DNA of 64,000 nucleotides from Rathayibacter sp. VKM Ac-2760 (lineage in GTDB: Bacteria > Actinomycetota > Actinomycetes > Actinomycetales > Microbacteriaceae): the NCBI RefSeq assembly GCF_009834185.1, contig NZ_CP047173.1, positions 2,976,001 to 3,040,000 on the forward strand. The letters run 5' to 3'. Positions within the stretch are counted from its first letter, which is position 1, and each line of letters begins with the position of its first letter. The position numbers and the translations under genes are program-made. Below, one piece after another: positions 34,175 to 43,366 of this stretch. The notes under the pieces were generated by a model. It was not told where the DNA came from. It saw only the letters and a list, made by a program, of their open reading frames with translations, and did no database searches.

Positions 34175-36100
34175 ATGAGTCCCGAGGACGCGCCCGCCGC
34201 ACCACCGTCACCGGCCGAGCAGACCGCCTCGGCCGAGCAGACCGCGCCGGCCGAGCAGACCGCGCAGGCCCAGGAGTCCGCACCAGCGCCGCGACGCTCC
34301 CGCCGCCCGCCCGCGCTCCTGGTCGACACGGCGCTGACCCTGCTCTCGGCCGTCCTCGCCGCCGCGCTCGGCATGATCGCCCTGCGCGTCGGCGTGGACC
34401 AGCTCGGGCAGCGCTGGAGCTTCGGCGGCGCCGACCAGGTGCTGCACTACGCGATCTTCTCGAGTGCGCGCGACGTGCTGCCGTTCTTCCCGAACGATCG
34501 GCTCGGCTTCCCCGAGGCGCAGAACCTGTTCTTCGCTCCGCTGTTCGACCCGTGGTCGGCCGTGTTCGTCGCCCTGGTCGGCCCGTTCACGCCCGACGGC
34601 GTCTGGCTGTTCAACGTCTACAGCCTCGCCGGCTTCCCCGCCGCGGGCGCGACCGCGTACCTCTTCTACCGCGCGCTCCGGCTGCGCCGCCCGACCTCGC
34701 TCGTCCTCGGGGTGCTGACCGCGATCCTGCCCTACCACTTCTTCCAGCTCGCCCTGGGGCACCCGTTCCTGGCGAACTACTGGTCGGTCCCGCTCATCGG
34801 CGTGCTCCTGCTCGTCATCGGCGGGGACGCGACCGATCCGCTCGCGCGCTGGACGTCCGGTCTCGGGCGACGCCGGCGCCGCGTCCTCCGCGTTGCGCTG
34901 GTGCTGGTGCTGGCGATCGCGGTCGCGTGGACGCAGTCTTACTACTTCGTCTTCGGCGCGATCGTCCTCGGCGCCGCCTGGGCCGTCGCCGTGGTCGCCG
35001 CGCTCGTGCGGCGGGCGCCGCTGCGGACGCTCGCCTGGCCGACCCTCGCGCTCGGAGCGCTGCTCGTCCTGATCGCGGTGCAGCTCGCCGTCCTCTCCGA
35101 CGATCAGGGCGACCGCTACGAGAAGTACTTCCAGGGCCGCTCGGCCCAGGAGTCGGAGATCTACGGCGGCAAGATCCAGAACCTGCTCCTGCCCTCGCCG
35201 CTGAGCGGATTCGGTCCGCTGGCCGCGCTGGCCAAGAGCTACGAGGCGTCCAGCGAGGTGGTGCCGCGGTCGGAGAACCCGGCGACGGCGGTGGTCGTCT
35301 CGGTCGCCTTCCTCATCGTGCTGCTGATCGTGCTGGTGACCCTCTTCAGCGCGGGCCGTCCGGCGCCGGAGCGCCGGTCGCGCCTCGGCGAGCTCGTGGC
35401 CGACGCCCGGGTCGGCCTGCTCAGCCAGGCCTTCCTCGTCGGGCTGCTCTTCTTCGTCGTGACCGGCTTCGGCACGATCCTGGCCTACGTCGTCAGCCCC
35501 GAGATCCGCGCCTGGTCGCGCTTCGCCATCGTCCTCAGCGTCCTCGCCCTCGGTGTCGCGGGGCTCGCGATGGAGGCGGTCGCGGCGCGACTGCGGGTGC
35601 TGCTGCCGATCCTCGCGGCGGTCGCCGTCGTGGGGCTGATCGACCAGGTCGGCGGCGCGAGCACGGCGGTCGGGATCGCCGCGACCGACGACGCGGCGCT
35701 GCGCTCCTTCGTCGGTGCGTCCGAGGAGGTGCTCGATCCCGGCTGCGGTGTGGTCCAGCTCCCGCTGAAGGACTTCCCGGAGACGGGGGACATCGGCGAC
35801 ATGGGCGACTACGACGAAGCGCTGCCCTACGTCTACTCGTCCGACGCGGACGGGCTCCGCTTCAGCTACGGCGCGGTGCGCGGCACCTTCTCGGCGGACG
35901 ACTGGGACGACGCGACGAGCGCCGACGCGTTCCAGCGCGAGTACGCCGCGGCGGACGCCTGCGCCGTCCTCGTCGACCGCGCGGCCTACGTCGACGACCC
36001 CGACGGCTGGCGCGCGTTCGTCGACGCCGTCGCGGACTCGGACGACCCGGCCGTCACCAGCACCGACGCGGACGCGCGCTGGGTGCTCTTCCGATCGTGA
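34175..36100 (+). CDS. GT-C-like multi-spanning membrane protein (paralogue 1)
   Basis: A 641-residue membrane protein with 10-12 predicted transmembrane segments and an extracytoplasmic C-terminal domain of about 140 residues. The N-terminus has three 18-bp-encoded A-E-Q-T-A repeats at codons 13-31. The first large loop carries GGADQVLHYAIFSSA and GFPEAQNLFF, and the soluble domain has CGVVQLPLKDFP followed by DIGDMGDYDEALPYV. It lacks a named family signature that I can place; it resembles glycan-modifying GT-C integral membrane proteins. The ATG at 34175 has AAGGA upstream. The paralogue lies immediately downstream in convergent orientation. Confidence 0.75.
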   Translation: MSPEDAPAAPPSPAEQTASAEQTAPAEQTAQAQESAPAPRRSRRPPALLVDTALTLLSAVLAAALGMIALRVGVDQLGQRWSFGGADQVLHYAIFSSARDVLPFFPNDRLGFPEAQNLFFAPLFDPWSAVFVALVGPFTPDGVWLFNVYSLAGFPAAGATAYLFYRALRLRRPTSLVLGVLTAILPYHFFQLALGHPFLANYWSVPLIGVLLLVIGGDATDPLARWTSGLGRRRRRVLRVALVLVLAIAVAWTQSYYFVFGAIVLGAAWAVAVVAALVRRAPLRTLAWPTLALGALLVLIAVQLAVLSDDQGDRYEKYFQGRSAQESEIYGGKIQNLLLPSPLSGFGPLAALAKSYEASSEVVPRSENPATAVVVSVAFLIVLLIVLVTLFSAGRPAPERRSRLGELVADARVGLLSQAFLVGLLFFVVTGFGTILAYVVSPEIRAWSRFAIVLSVLALGVAGLAMEAVAARLRVLLPILAAVAVVGLIDQVGGASTAVGIAATDDAALRSFVGASEEVLDPGCGVVQLPLKDFPETGDIGDMGDYDEALPYVYSSDADGLRFSYGAVRGTFSADDWDDATSADAFQREYAAADACAVLVDRAAYVDDPDGWRAFVDAVADSDDPAVTSTDADARWVLFRS

Positions 36101-36112
36101 CCGGCGGCGCCG

Positions 36113-37948
36113 TCAGCGCGTGACGGGGAAGACCAGCCAGCGACCGGAGGAGGACTGCGCCGTGGGAGTGAGCGAACCGCTCACCGAGACGACGTCGGCC
36201 TCCCAGGCGCCCTCGCGCCCGGTGTAGGCGGCGGTGTCGACGGACACGGCGCAGGCCCCGCTCGCGCGGACCGCCGCAGCGAACTCGCCGGGCGTGTCGA
36301 GGTCGTCGAAGACCTCGTAGCCCTCCGTCCCGCTGACCGAGCCGTAGCTCCAGACGAGGTCCTCGCCGTCCGTCCGCAGGTACGGCAGGCCGGGGTCGTA
36401 GTCGCCCATGCTCCCGATCGCCCCGCTGTCCGGGAAGCTCTTGATCGGCAGCTGCACCACCCCGCAGCCGTCCGGCAGTGCCGCGTCCGCCTCGGCGACG
36501 AGCGCGCTGACCTCGGTGTCCTCGGTCGGCGCGATCGGCACCATCCGCGCGACGCCGGCGAGCTGATCGAGGCCGGCGACACCCACGATCAGGACGGCGG
36601 CCGCGATCCGGAGCCACCGCCGGGTGATCCGGCCGAGGACGATCGCCACCGCGCCGAGCCCCAGCAGGACGATCACGATCGACAGCCGCGACCAGGCCCG
36701 GATCGTGGGGCCGACGAAGACCGCGATCGCCATCCCGAAGCCCGCGATGACGAAGAAGGCGAGGGTCCAGAGCACCGCGATCGCGAGCACCCGCAGTCGC
36801 TCGTCCGAGAGGAGTCGGCCGACCGCGGTGAGGCGCAGCGCCCGCCCGCCGACGGCACCGGTCAGCGGCAGCGCCAGGAGCAGCAGGCACAGGCCCGCGA
36901 TCGCGAGCACCGGCATCCCCGGCGGCTCGGTCGTGACGGCCACGGCGGTGCCGGTCGAGTACAGGTTGGTCAGCGCGCCGATCTTCGGCAGCTCGGTGCC
37001 CTGCCAGGGCAGGAAGAGCGAGAGGAGCTTGCCCGCGAAGATCTCGGACTCCCCCACGCCTCGGCTCTCGAAGTAGGGCGCCGAGCGCTCACCCCAGTCG
37101 CTGCCCAGCGCGACGACCTCGATCGCGACGAGCGCGCCGAGCACCGCGAGCGGCAGCGCCCGACCGAGGATCTCGCGCAGCGGCACCCGGCTGGCGAGGC
37201 CGGCCAGTGCGCACAGCGCCCAGACGCCGCCGAGCACGAGCACGCTGAAGACGTAGTAGTAGCCGCTGCTCGAGGCGATCAGGGCGGGGAGCACGACGAC
37301 GGGCACGGCGCCGCGCAGCAGCCGGGCGCGGCGGGTGGCGCCGCGGGCTCGCCAGGCGCGGAACGGATCGGTCCGGTCGCCGGCCGCGGCGAGGACGAGG
37401 ATCCCGAGGAGCGGGATCGCCCAGTAGCCGGCGAGGAACGGATGCCCGTAGCCGACCCGGAGGAAGTGGTACGGGGCGAGGCTGAAAACGGCTGCGAGGA
37501 GCGACGCGACCCAGACCGGCGAGCGGAGGCAGCGGAAGAAGGCGTAGCCGGTCAGCGCCGTCGAGGCGAAGGTCAGCAGCGTGAAGACGTTGAGCAGCAC
37601 CAGGCCGTCGCGGATCACCAGGCTCAGCACCCCCGCCACCAGCGCGGAGGACACGTCGAACTGCGCGGTGAAGAAGGCGTTGAAGCCGTCCGGGAAGCCG
37701 AGCGACCCGTTCACCGAGAACGGGAACGCCTGCGTCGCGCTGCGGAAGAGCAGGTAGTGCAGGATCTGGTCCCCGCCGCCGACCTGCCAGCGCTGCGCCA
37801 TCGACTCCGGCGTCACGCCCAGCGCGATCACGGCGGCGAGGACGCTCGCCCCGGCGGCGGCGAGCGCCGCGCCCAGCTCGACGAGCGCGCGCCTTCCCGG
37901 CGCGCGGCGGCCGGCAGGAGCGGGTCGAGCCGGCGCCTCAGAAGCCAC
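36113..37948 (-). CDS. GT-C-like multi-spanning membrane protein (paralogue 2)
   Basis: A 611-residue paralogue of the preceding protein, convergent with a 12-bp gap between stops. It shares QRWQVGGGDQILHYLLFRSA, LGFPDGFNAFF, YFESRGVGESEIFAGK and the soluble block CGVVQLPIKSFPDSGAIGSMGDYDPGLPYL. Same topology. The start overlaps the next gene upstream by 11 bp. A role in transferring a polyprenyl-linked sugar at the outer face is inferred from GT-C-like topology and from the polysaccharide cluster. Confidence 0.75.
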   Translation of the reverse strand: MASEAPARPAPAGRRAPGRRALVELGAALAAAGASVLAAVIALGVTPESMAQRWQVGGGDQILHYLLFRSATQAFPFSVNGSLGFPDGFNAFFTAQFDVSSALVAGVLSLVIRDGLVLLNVFTLLTFASTALTGYAFFRCLRSPVWVASLLAAVFSLAPYHFLRVGYGHPFLAGYWAIPLLGILVLAAAGDRTDPFRAWRARGATRRARLLRGAVPVVVLPALIASSSGYYYVFSVLVLGGVWALCALAGLASRVPLREILGRALPLAVLGALVAIEVVALGSDWGERSAPYFESRGVGESEIFAGKLLSLFLPWQGTELPKIGALTNLYSTGTAVAVTTEPPGMPVLAIAGLCLLLLALPLTGAVGGRALRLTAVGRLLSDERLRVLAIAVLWTLAFFVIAGFGMAIAVFVGPTIRAWSRLSIVIVLLGLGAVAIVLGRITRRWLRIAAAVLIVGVAGLDQLAGVARMVPIAPTEDTEVSALVAEADAALPDGCGVVQLPIKSFPDSGAIGSMGDYDPGLPYLRTDGEDLVWSYGSVSGTEGYEVFDDLDTPGEFAAAVRASGACAVSVDTAAYTGREGAWEADVVSVSGSLTPTAQSSSGRWLVFPVTR

Positions 37949-39635
37949 GATCGGCCTGCGCCGTCTCGATGCCGCGCCGGAGGATCGTGTTCAGCGTCGC
38001 CTCCCCCTCGGTCCCGGCGTAGTCGTAGATGTCGAAGGTCGGGCAGGCGGTGACGGCGGCGGGCTCGCCCAGCGTCCCGAGCGCGAGCACCGACCAGTCC
38101 GGGTCCCGGTCGGCCAGCACGTAGCTGAAGGTCTTCGACCGGTAGGAGGCCGCGTTGTTCATCCAGAGCTGCGGCGTGAAGTCGAAGTTGACCTGCTGGA
38201 CGTCCACCTCCTCGCCGGCGTAGAGCTCGAGCGGTCGAGTGGTCCAGAACGAGCCGACTCCCGAGAGCTCGCGCCCGCCCAGCCACTGCTCGAGGCAGGC
38301 GCGCTCCGGAGTCGCGCCGGCCTGCGCGGCTGCGCTGCGGATCGGGGCACCCGCCACCACGACGGCACCGGCGGCGACGACGACGACCGCGATCGCGGCG
38401 GCGGGCCGCGGCACTCGCGGCGCCCTCAGCCGGCGCAGCAGCCCGGCACCGGGGACCCCGCGCGGGACCCAGTCCTGCAGCGCCGGGAGCACCATCAGCG
38501 CGGGGAACACCGCCAGCGGCAGCAGGTAGCGGCTGACCAGGCTGCCGGTCACGATCTGGCCGAAGACCAGGGACGCCGACGCGACCAGGACGAACGTGGC
38601 CAGGACGACGCTCGAGTCGGCGACCGCCCACGGCGTCTCCGGCCGCACCTGCGTCGCCACGGCGACCACGAGGGTCAGCACGGCCGCGAGCAGGAGCAGC
38701 GCCACCACCAGGATCTCGACCTTGCCGAACCGGGTCGAGCCGACGTCGCGCACCTGCAGGAGGAATCCGTCGACCGCGGCGCCCGCCCGCTCGAGGTGGA
38801 GGTAGGTGGCGGCGTCGACGGCGACGAAGCGCGCGAAGGCGCCCCGGGCCGCATAGCCGACACCGGCGCCGACGATCAGCACCGAGGAGATCAGCAGCAC
38901 CCTGCGCCAGGCCATGCGCCGGAGCACCAGCACCGCCAGCAGGGACACCACGGCCGGCGCCGTGAACTGCAGGGCGAAGAGCGGGTTCGAGAGCGTCGTC
39001 GCCGCCGAGACGAGCGCCGCGCCGATCAGGGCGAGCGCCGTGCGTCGCGCGGACGGCGGCCGGGCGGGGTCGAAGCCGCCGCTCGCCTCGGCCATCAGGG
39101 CGAGCGCCAGCACCGCCGACAGCGCGACGCCGGAGTAGTAGGTGGTGAGCAGGATGCCGCTCGCGAACGCGCCGGCGTTGATCAGGCCGCGCCCCTCCGT
39201 GGCCGCCAGCAGGAGCACGACGGAGGTCGACGCCACCGCCGCACCGACCCGCCACGGCCGCGCACGGCCGGCGAGCACGCGTCCCGCCAGCCAGCGGATC
39301 GCCAGGTGCAGGACGGCGACGTTGACGAAGGCGTTGACGACGAGCGCGGCGACCACCGAGCCGCCCGCGAGAGCGAGGCTGACCAGGTAGAGCGGCAGCT
39401 CCGGGAAGAGCAGCAGCTGGCTGGTCATCACCCACTCGAAGGGCTCACCGCGCTCGACCGACGCGACGAGCAGCGGGAGCGCGAGCGAGTCGCCGTTCGA
39501 GAGGAGGTAGGTCCACCAGGGCGTCCCCGCCAGAGCGCCGAGGACGAGCGCCGTCCCCGCGAGCACGAGGAGCAGTCCTGCCGCGTCGGCCCCGATCGAT
39601 CGGAACCTCGATGCCGTCCCGACGACCGCCGTCAT
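37938..39635 (-). CDS. Large GT-C-like membrane protein (third family member)
   Basis: A 565-residue membrane protein with about ten transmembrane segments and a C-terminal extracytoplasmic part of about 130 residues (from about 430, with CLEQWLGGRELSGVGSFWTTRPLELY). The N-terminal loop TPWWTYLLSNGDSLALPLL and WVMTSQLLLFPELPLYL are GT-C-like, and it has an aspartate in the first loop where GT-C enzymes keep a catalytic acid. It overlaps the polyprenol-phosphate GT2 by 4 bp and paralogue 2 by 11 bp, forming one operon. Donor and acceptor are unknown. Confidence 0.72.
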   Translation of the reverse strand: MTAVVGTASRFRSIGADAAGLLLVLAGTALVLGALAGTPWWTYLLSNGDSLALPLLVASVERGEPFEWVMTSQLLLFPELPLYLVSLALAGGSVVAALVVNAFVNVAVLHLAIRWLAGRVLAGRARPWRVGAAVASTSVVLLLAATEGRGLINAGAFASGILLTTYYSGVALSAVLALALMAEASGGFDPARPPSARRTALALIGAALVSAATTLSNPLFALQFTAPAVVSLLAVLVLRRMAWRRVLLISSVLIVGAGVGYAARGAFARFVAVDAATYLHLERAGAAVDGFLLQVRDVGSTRFGKVEILVVALLLLAAVLTLVVAVATQVRPETPWAVADSSVVLATFVLVASASLVFGQIVTGSLVSRYLLPLAVFPALMVLPALQDWVPRGVPGAGLLRRLRAPRVPRPAAAIAVVVVAAGAVVVAGAPIRSAAAQAGATPERACLEQWLGGRELSGVGSFWTTRPLELYAGEEVDVQQVNFDFTPQLWMNNAASYRSKTFSYVLADRDPDWSVLALGTLGEPAAVTACPTFDIYDYAGTEGEATLNTILRRGIETAQADRGF

Positions 39636-40381
39636 CGGCGGCCGCGGCGACCGAGTCGGATGCGGAGGACGAGGAGGATGCTCTTCAGCATGGTGTTGCC
39701 GGGGATCTTCGACGTCCCCTCTGTGCGGTCGAGGAAGACGATCGGGATCTCGCGGGCGCGCCGCGCGGCGCTGACCGCCCGGTGCTTGAGGGCGATCTGG
39801 AAGCCGTAGCCGGTCGCGTCGACGGTCTCGAAGTGGATCCGCTCGAGCAGCTCGCGGCTGAAGAGGTTGAAGCCGCCCGTCCAGTCGGTCAGGCGGGAGC
39901 CGAGCAGCGCCCGGGTGTAGAGGTTGCCGCCGCGGCTGAGGATCTTGCGGTCGAGGGTCCAGTCGGGCGTCCCGCCGCCCGGGATGTAGCGCGAGGCGAC
40001 GACCAGGTCGGCTCCGGCCCGGACCTCGCGCAGGAAGTCGCTGAGGTACTTCGGGTCGTGCGAGAGGTCGGCGTCCATCTGCAGGATGTGATCGGGCGGC
40101 TCCTCGGCCGAGAGCACCTGGCCGAAGGCCCAGAGGTAGGCGGCCCCGAGACCCTCCTTCGCCGTGCGCTCGAGCACCTCGACCGTGAAGGTGTCCGTCG
40201 ACAGCTGGGCGCCCAGCTCGCGGGCCTTCGCGGCGGTCCCGTCGGGCGAGGAGTCGTCGACGATCACCGAGCGGATCCTCACGTCCGTCTCGCGCGCCGC
40301 CGCGGCGGACAGGCGACGGAGCAGCTCGCCGATGTTGTCCGCTTCGTTGTACGTGGGGGTGACGATGGTGAGGGCGAGCAT
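39632..40381 (-). CDS. Polyprenol monophosphomannose synthase-type glycosyltransferase
   Basis: A 249-residue family 2 enzyme. TIVTPTYNEADNIGELLRRL, IVDDSSPDGT, GLGAAYLWAFGQVL, LQMDADLSHDPKYL (DAD metal site) and the RGGNLYTRALLGSRLTDWTGGFNLF region are typical of polyprenol phosphate mannose synthase (Ppm1/DPM1). It makes the lipid-linked sugar that GT-C enzymes use on the outside, fitting the downstream genes. The ATG at 40381 was preferred over 40405, which adds only eight residues. No C-terminal membrane helix. Confidence 0.85.
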   Translation of the reverse strand: MLALTIVTPTYNEADNIGELLRRLSAAAARETDVRIRSVIVDDSSPDGTAAKARELGAQLSTDTFTVEVLERTAKEGLGAAYLWAFGQVLSAEEPPDHILQMDADLSHDPKYLSDFLREVRAGADLVVASRYIPGGGTPDWTLDRKILSRGGNLYTRALLGSRLTDWTGGFNLFSRELLERIHFETVDATGYGFQIALKHRAVSAARRAREIPIVFLDRTEGTSKIPGNTMLKSILLVLRIRLGRRGRR

Positions 40382-40465
40382 CAGATCCAATTCGGGCGGG
40401 AGCATGAACGGTCCGCCGCGGCGGAGGCAGTCGAACGATACCAGCGGGCCTCCGCGCCCCCAAGC

Positions 40466-40500
40466 GGCCTGGCGCCCCCCACCAGGGAAGGACCGGTGCT
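40466..40500 (+). ncRNA. Possible C-rich double-hairpin element (6C-like), tentative
   Basis: Two short plus-strand hairpins sit in the 232-bp gap upstream of gtrA: CCGC-GCCCCCAA-GCGG and CCTGG-CGCCCCCCA-CCAGG, with five and six consecutive C residues in their loops. The actinobacterial 6C RNA motif is defined as two hairpins with C-runs in the loops. Stems are short, no intrinsic terminator was found and conservation cannot be assessed, so this is only a suggestion. Confidence 0.2.
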
Positions 40501-40613
40501 CGCGCCGCCGGACTCTCAGATTCGCACGGCCCGTCGAGGGGGTCCGTCACAGACGCCCCCCGTAGTGTGATCGAGTGCCCCTCCGGGTGCGGGGAATCAT
40601 CGAAGGAGCACTC

Positions 40614-41192
40614 GTGTCGCGTCAGCCTCTGTCGTCGCGCCGGCGGTCGTCGTCGCGCCGGCCCTCGTTGCCGCAGCGGCTCGCGTCGTCGCGCTGGTTC
40701 GAATCGCAGAAGGTGCGCTTCCTCGTCGCCGGGTCGCTCAACACGGCCCTCGACTTCCTCATACTCAACGCACTCGCTCTGCTGGTCGGTCTGCCGACCC
40801 TCGTCGCGAACGTCGCGTCGGTCACCGTGGGCATCTCGATCTCGTATCTGCTCAACCACTTCTTCGTGTTCCGTCACCCGGAGCGTCCGACGCTGCGGAC
40901 CTTCGCGCAGTTCTTCCTCGTCACCGGCTTCAGCTCGCTCGTGCTGCAGTCGCTGATCATCTACGGCTTCGAGGTCTTCTTCGACACCCGCTTCGGCACC
41001 TCCCTCCTCTTCCTGCCCAGCGCGGGAGAGAAGGCCTTCCTGGCGATCAACGTCGCGAAGGCCGTCGCCGTGATGGTGGGCCTGGTCTGGAACTTCTGCC
41101 TCTACAAGTTCGTCGTGTTCCGCGCCCCGTCGGCGGCGGTCGCCCCCGAGCTCGCCGAGGTCGTCGACGAGATCGAGTCGGCCGCGCGCTGA
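40614..41192 (+). CDS. GtrA family membrane protein (second copy)
   Basis: A 192-residue GtrA protein with four membrane segments: KVRFLVAGSLNTALDFLIL, SVTVGISISYLLNHFFVF, a long loop and VGLVWNFCLYKFVVF. The N-terminus is exceptionally serine/arginine-rich. The GTG at 40614 follows AAGGAG with 5-nt spacing; the upstream GTG at 40575 was rejected for that reason. A -10-like TAGTGT is at 40563-40568. It is divergent from the polyprenol-P sugar synthase, so the two GtrA genes in this cluster each have a GT2 partner nearby. Confidence 0.9.
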   Translation: MSRQPLSSRRRSSSRRPSLPQRLASSRWFESQKVRFLVAGSLNTALDFLILNALALLVGLPTLVANVASVTVGISISYLLNHFFVFRHPERPTLRTFAQFFLVTGFSSLVLQSLIIYGFEVFFDTRFGTSLLFLPSAGEKAFLAINVAKAVAVMVGLVWNFCLYKFVVFRAPSAAVAPELAEVVDEIESAAR

Positions 41193-41219
41193 GCCGCGCC
41201 CGTCCGAGCCGCTCAGCGC
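41186..41219 (+). terminator. Hairpin after gtrA copy 2
   Basis: GCGCTGAGC (41186-41194) and GCTCAGCGC (41211-41219) form a perfect 9-bp stem spanning the gtrA stop codon. There is no T-run. It is likely a GC-rich terminator. Confidence 0.55.
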
Positions 41220-41267
41220 CCGGGGCCGTCTCGGGCTGCGTGCTAGCCTCGACGAGTTCTTCCGACG

Positions 41268-42182
41268 GTGCCCCTGCCCGTCGACGCCGCTCCCCCGGAG
41301 GCTCTCATCGCCCGCTCGACGTTGCCCATCGCGGTCGTCGTCGTCACCCACTTCTCGGGTGAGGTCCTCCGCGCCTGCCTCGAGTCGATCCCCGAGGCGA
41401 CCGAGCACGAGGTGAGCGTCGTCGTCGTCGACAACGCGACCACCGACGACTCCGTCCGCCGCGTCGTCGAGCGCCGACCCGAGGTGCTCTTCCACGAGAC
41501 CGGCGAGAACCTCGGCTACGGCAAGGCCGTGAACTACGCGGTCGACCGCCTCGGCCCGGAGATCGAGTGGATCCTGGTGACGAACCCGGACACGGTGTTC
41601 CTGCCCGGTGCCATCGATGCGCTCCACGCCGCGGCCGTCGCCGATCCCGCGATCGGCTCGATCGGCCCGCGGATCCTCGACTCGGACGGCACGATCTACC
41701 CCTCCGCCCGCGCCCTGCCCTCGCTCGGCACCGGCATCGGCCACGCGCTGCTCGCGCACGTCTGGCCCGGCAACCCGTGGTCGCGGCGCTACCGCCGCTC
41801 GCGCGCGGTCGAGACGATGCAGCACGGCAGCATGACGGCCGGGTGGCTCTCCGGCGCCTGCGTGATGGTGCGGCGCACCGCGTACGAGCAGGTCGGCGGC
41901 TTCGACGAGCGCTACTTCATGTACTTCGAGGACGTGCAGCTCGGCGACTCCCTCGGGCAGCACGGCTGGTCGAACGTCTACCTCGCGGACGCGGTCGTGT
42001 CGCATCTCGGCGGGCACTCGACGCGCCTGGCCTCGGCCCGGATGCTCGCGGTGCACCACCGCAGCGCCTACCTCTACCTCGCGCAGAAGTACGACGCCTG
42101 GTACCAGGCTCCCGTCCGCGCGGCGGTGCGCCTCGGCCTCGGCGCCCGCGTCGCGCTGATGCGCCTGCGCCCGACTCGCTGA
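41268..42182 (+). CDS. Family 2 glycosyltransferase (rhamnosyltransferase WbbL-like)
   Basis: A 304-residue GT-A enzyme. VVVTHFSGEVLRACLESI, VVDNATTDDS, GYGKAVNYAVDRLG, VTNPDTVFLPGAI (DxD-like NPD) and ACVMVRRTAYEQVGGFDERYFMYFEDVQLG match WbbL/RfbF-type dTDP-rhamnosyl transferases. It lies beside rmlA/rmlC and fits as the user of dTDP-rhamnose, though the donor is inferred from position and motif similarity. GTG start. It is followed directly by a repeat field. Confidence 0.88.
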   Translation: MPLPVDAAPPEALIARSTLPIAVVVVTHFSGEVLRACLESIPEATEHEVSVVVVDNATTDDSVRRVVERRPEVLFHETGENLGYGKAVNYAVDRLGPEIEWILVTNPDTVFLPGAIDALHAAAVADPAIGSIGPRILDSDGTIYPSARALPSLGTGIGHALLAHVWPGNPWSRRYRRSRAVETMQHGSMTAGWLSGACVMVRRTAYEQVGGFDERYFMYFEDVQLGDSLGQHGWSNVYLADAVVSHLGGHSTRLASARMLAVHHRSAYLYLAQKYDAWYQAPVRAAVRLGLGARVALMRLRPTR

Positions 42183-42496
42183 CGCAGCGGCACATCGCCG
42201 GTCGAGCTGCCGCGCAGCGGCACCCTGCCGGTCGAGCAGCCGCCCAGCGGCACATCGCCGGTCGTGCAGCCGTGCAGCGGCACCTTGCCGGTCGAGCAGC
42301 CGCGCAGCGGCGTATCGAGACCCGCCCTCGTCCGGGCGTGCGGAGCCGGCGACCCCGCGTGTCGACGACCGTGGATCTCGATACGCCCGCTCCGCGGGCT
42401 ACTCGATCAGCAAGATGCGCACGCCGGTCGAGCAGCCGCGCAACGGCACATCGCCGGTCGAGTAGCCGCGCAGCGGCGTATCGAGACCCGCCGCCC
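42183..42496. repeat. Intergenic repeat field: 30-bp tandem units plus REP-like palindromes
   Basis: This 314-bp gap contains no gene. Four tandem 30-bp units begin at 42183, 42213, 42243 and 42273 (core CAGCGGCAC and CCGGTCGAG), with a fifth, diverged end at 42303-42322. At 42372-42411 there is a palindromic REP-like unit (GATCTCGATACGC, then a GC core, then GGGCTACTCGATC), and two further units lie at 42424-42487. Related units occur at 46088-46245 and 62816-63282. The plus-strand reading frame through the array gives ten-residue repeats, but this is not evidence for a protein. Confidence 0.85.
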
Positions 42497-43366
42497 TCAG
42501 CGACCGAGCTCGAGCAGCCGCTGCAGGTACGCGCCGTACCCGCTCTTGACGAGCGGAGCCGCGAGACCGGCGAGCGCCGCGTCGTCGATCCAGCCGTTCC
42601 GCCAGGCGATCTCCTCGATGCAGCCGATCTTGAAGCCCTGCCGCTGCTCGATCACGCGGACGAACTCGGTCGCCTCGATCATCGAGTCGAACGTCCCGGT
42701 GTCCAGCCACGCCGTCCCGCGGTCGAGGACCTGCACGTTGAGAGAGCCCGCCTCGAGGTAGCGCTCGTTCACCGTCGAGATCTCGAGCTCGCCGCGGGCG
42801 GAGGGCTCGATCGTCTTCGCGATGCCGACGACGGAGTTGTCGTAGAAGTACAGTCCCGGCACCGCGTAGTTGCTCTTGGGCTGCGCCGGCTTCTCCTCGA
42901 TCGACAGCGCGTGGAACGCGTCGTCGAACTCGACGACGCCGTACGCCCGCGGATCCGCCACCTGGTAGGCGAAGATCACCGCGCCCTCGATGTCCGTGTT
43001 CGCCGCGAGGGCCGTGCCGAGCGCGGTGCCGTGGAAGATGTTGTCGCCGAGCACCAGCGCGACGGAGTCGTCGCCGATGAACTCCTCGCCGATCAGGAAC
43101 GCCTGCGCGAGCCCGTCCGGCGACTCCTGCACCGCGTAGGAGAGCGTCATGCCGAGGCTCGACCCGTCGCCGAGCAGCGCGCGGAACTGGTCGTTGTACT
43201 CCGGCGTCGTGATGATGAGGACCTCGTCGATCCCCGCCATCATCAGCGTCGACAGCGGGTAGTAGACCATCGGCTTGTCGTAGATCGGCATCAGCTGCTT
43301 CGAGATGCCCTTGGTGATCGGCCAGAGCCGCGAGCCGGAGCCGCCGGCGAGGATGATGCCCTTCAC
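42497..43366 (-). CDS. rmlA: Glucose-1-phosphate thymidylyltransferase
   Basis: A 289-residue nucleotidyltransferase that makes dTDP-glucose, the first step to dTDP-L-rhamnose. [20 protein letters not shown] with the nucleotide loop, [15 protein letters not shown], the GDNIF metal site, [20 protein letters not shown] and GTAWLDTGT are all canonical. It starts with GTG in the rmlC stop (4-bp overlap), so rmlC and rmlA form one operon transcribed from the rmlC leaderless promoter. No rmlB is present in the window. Confidence 0.95.
   Translation of the reverse strand: MKGIILAGGSGSRLWPITKGISKQLMPIYDKPMVYYPLSTLMMAGIDEVLIITTPEYNDQFRALLGDGSSLGMTLSYAVQESPDGLAQAFLIGEEFIGDDSVALVLGDNIFHGTALGTALAANTDIEGAVIFAYQVADPRAYGVVEFDDAFHALSIEEKPAQPKSNYAVPGLYFYDNSVVGIAKTIEPSARGELEISTVNERYLEAGSLNVQVLDRGTAWLDTGTFDSMIEATEFVRVIEQRQGFKIGCIEEIAWRNGWIDDAALAGLAAPLVKSGYGAYLQRLLELGR

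Noticed and set aside
37938..42059. Very long minus-strand open frame covering several genes
   Set aside because: Only the part from 39635 down has membrane-protein features; the rest is antisense to real genes and follows GC-driven codon bias.
42183..42496. CRISPR array suggested by regular 30-bp periodicity
   Set aside because: The units are directly adjacent with no spacers and are half-palindromes of a REP-like element; no cas genes are present.
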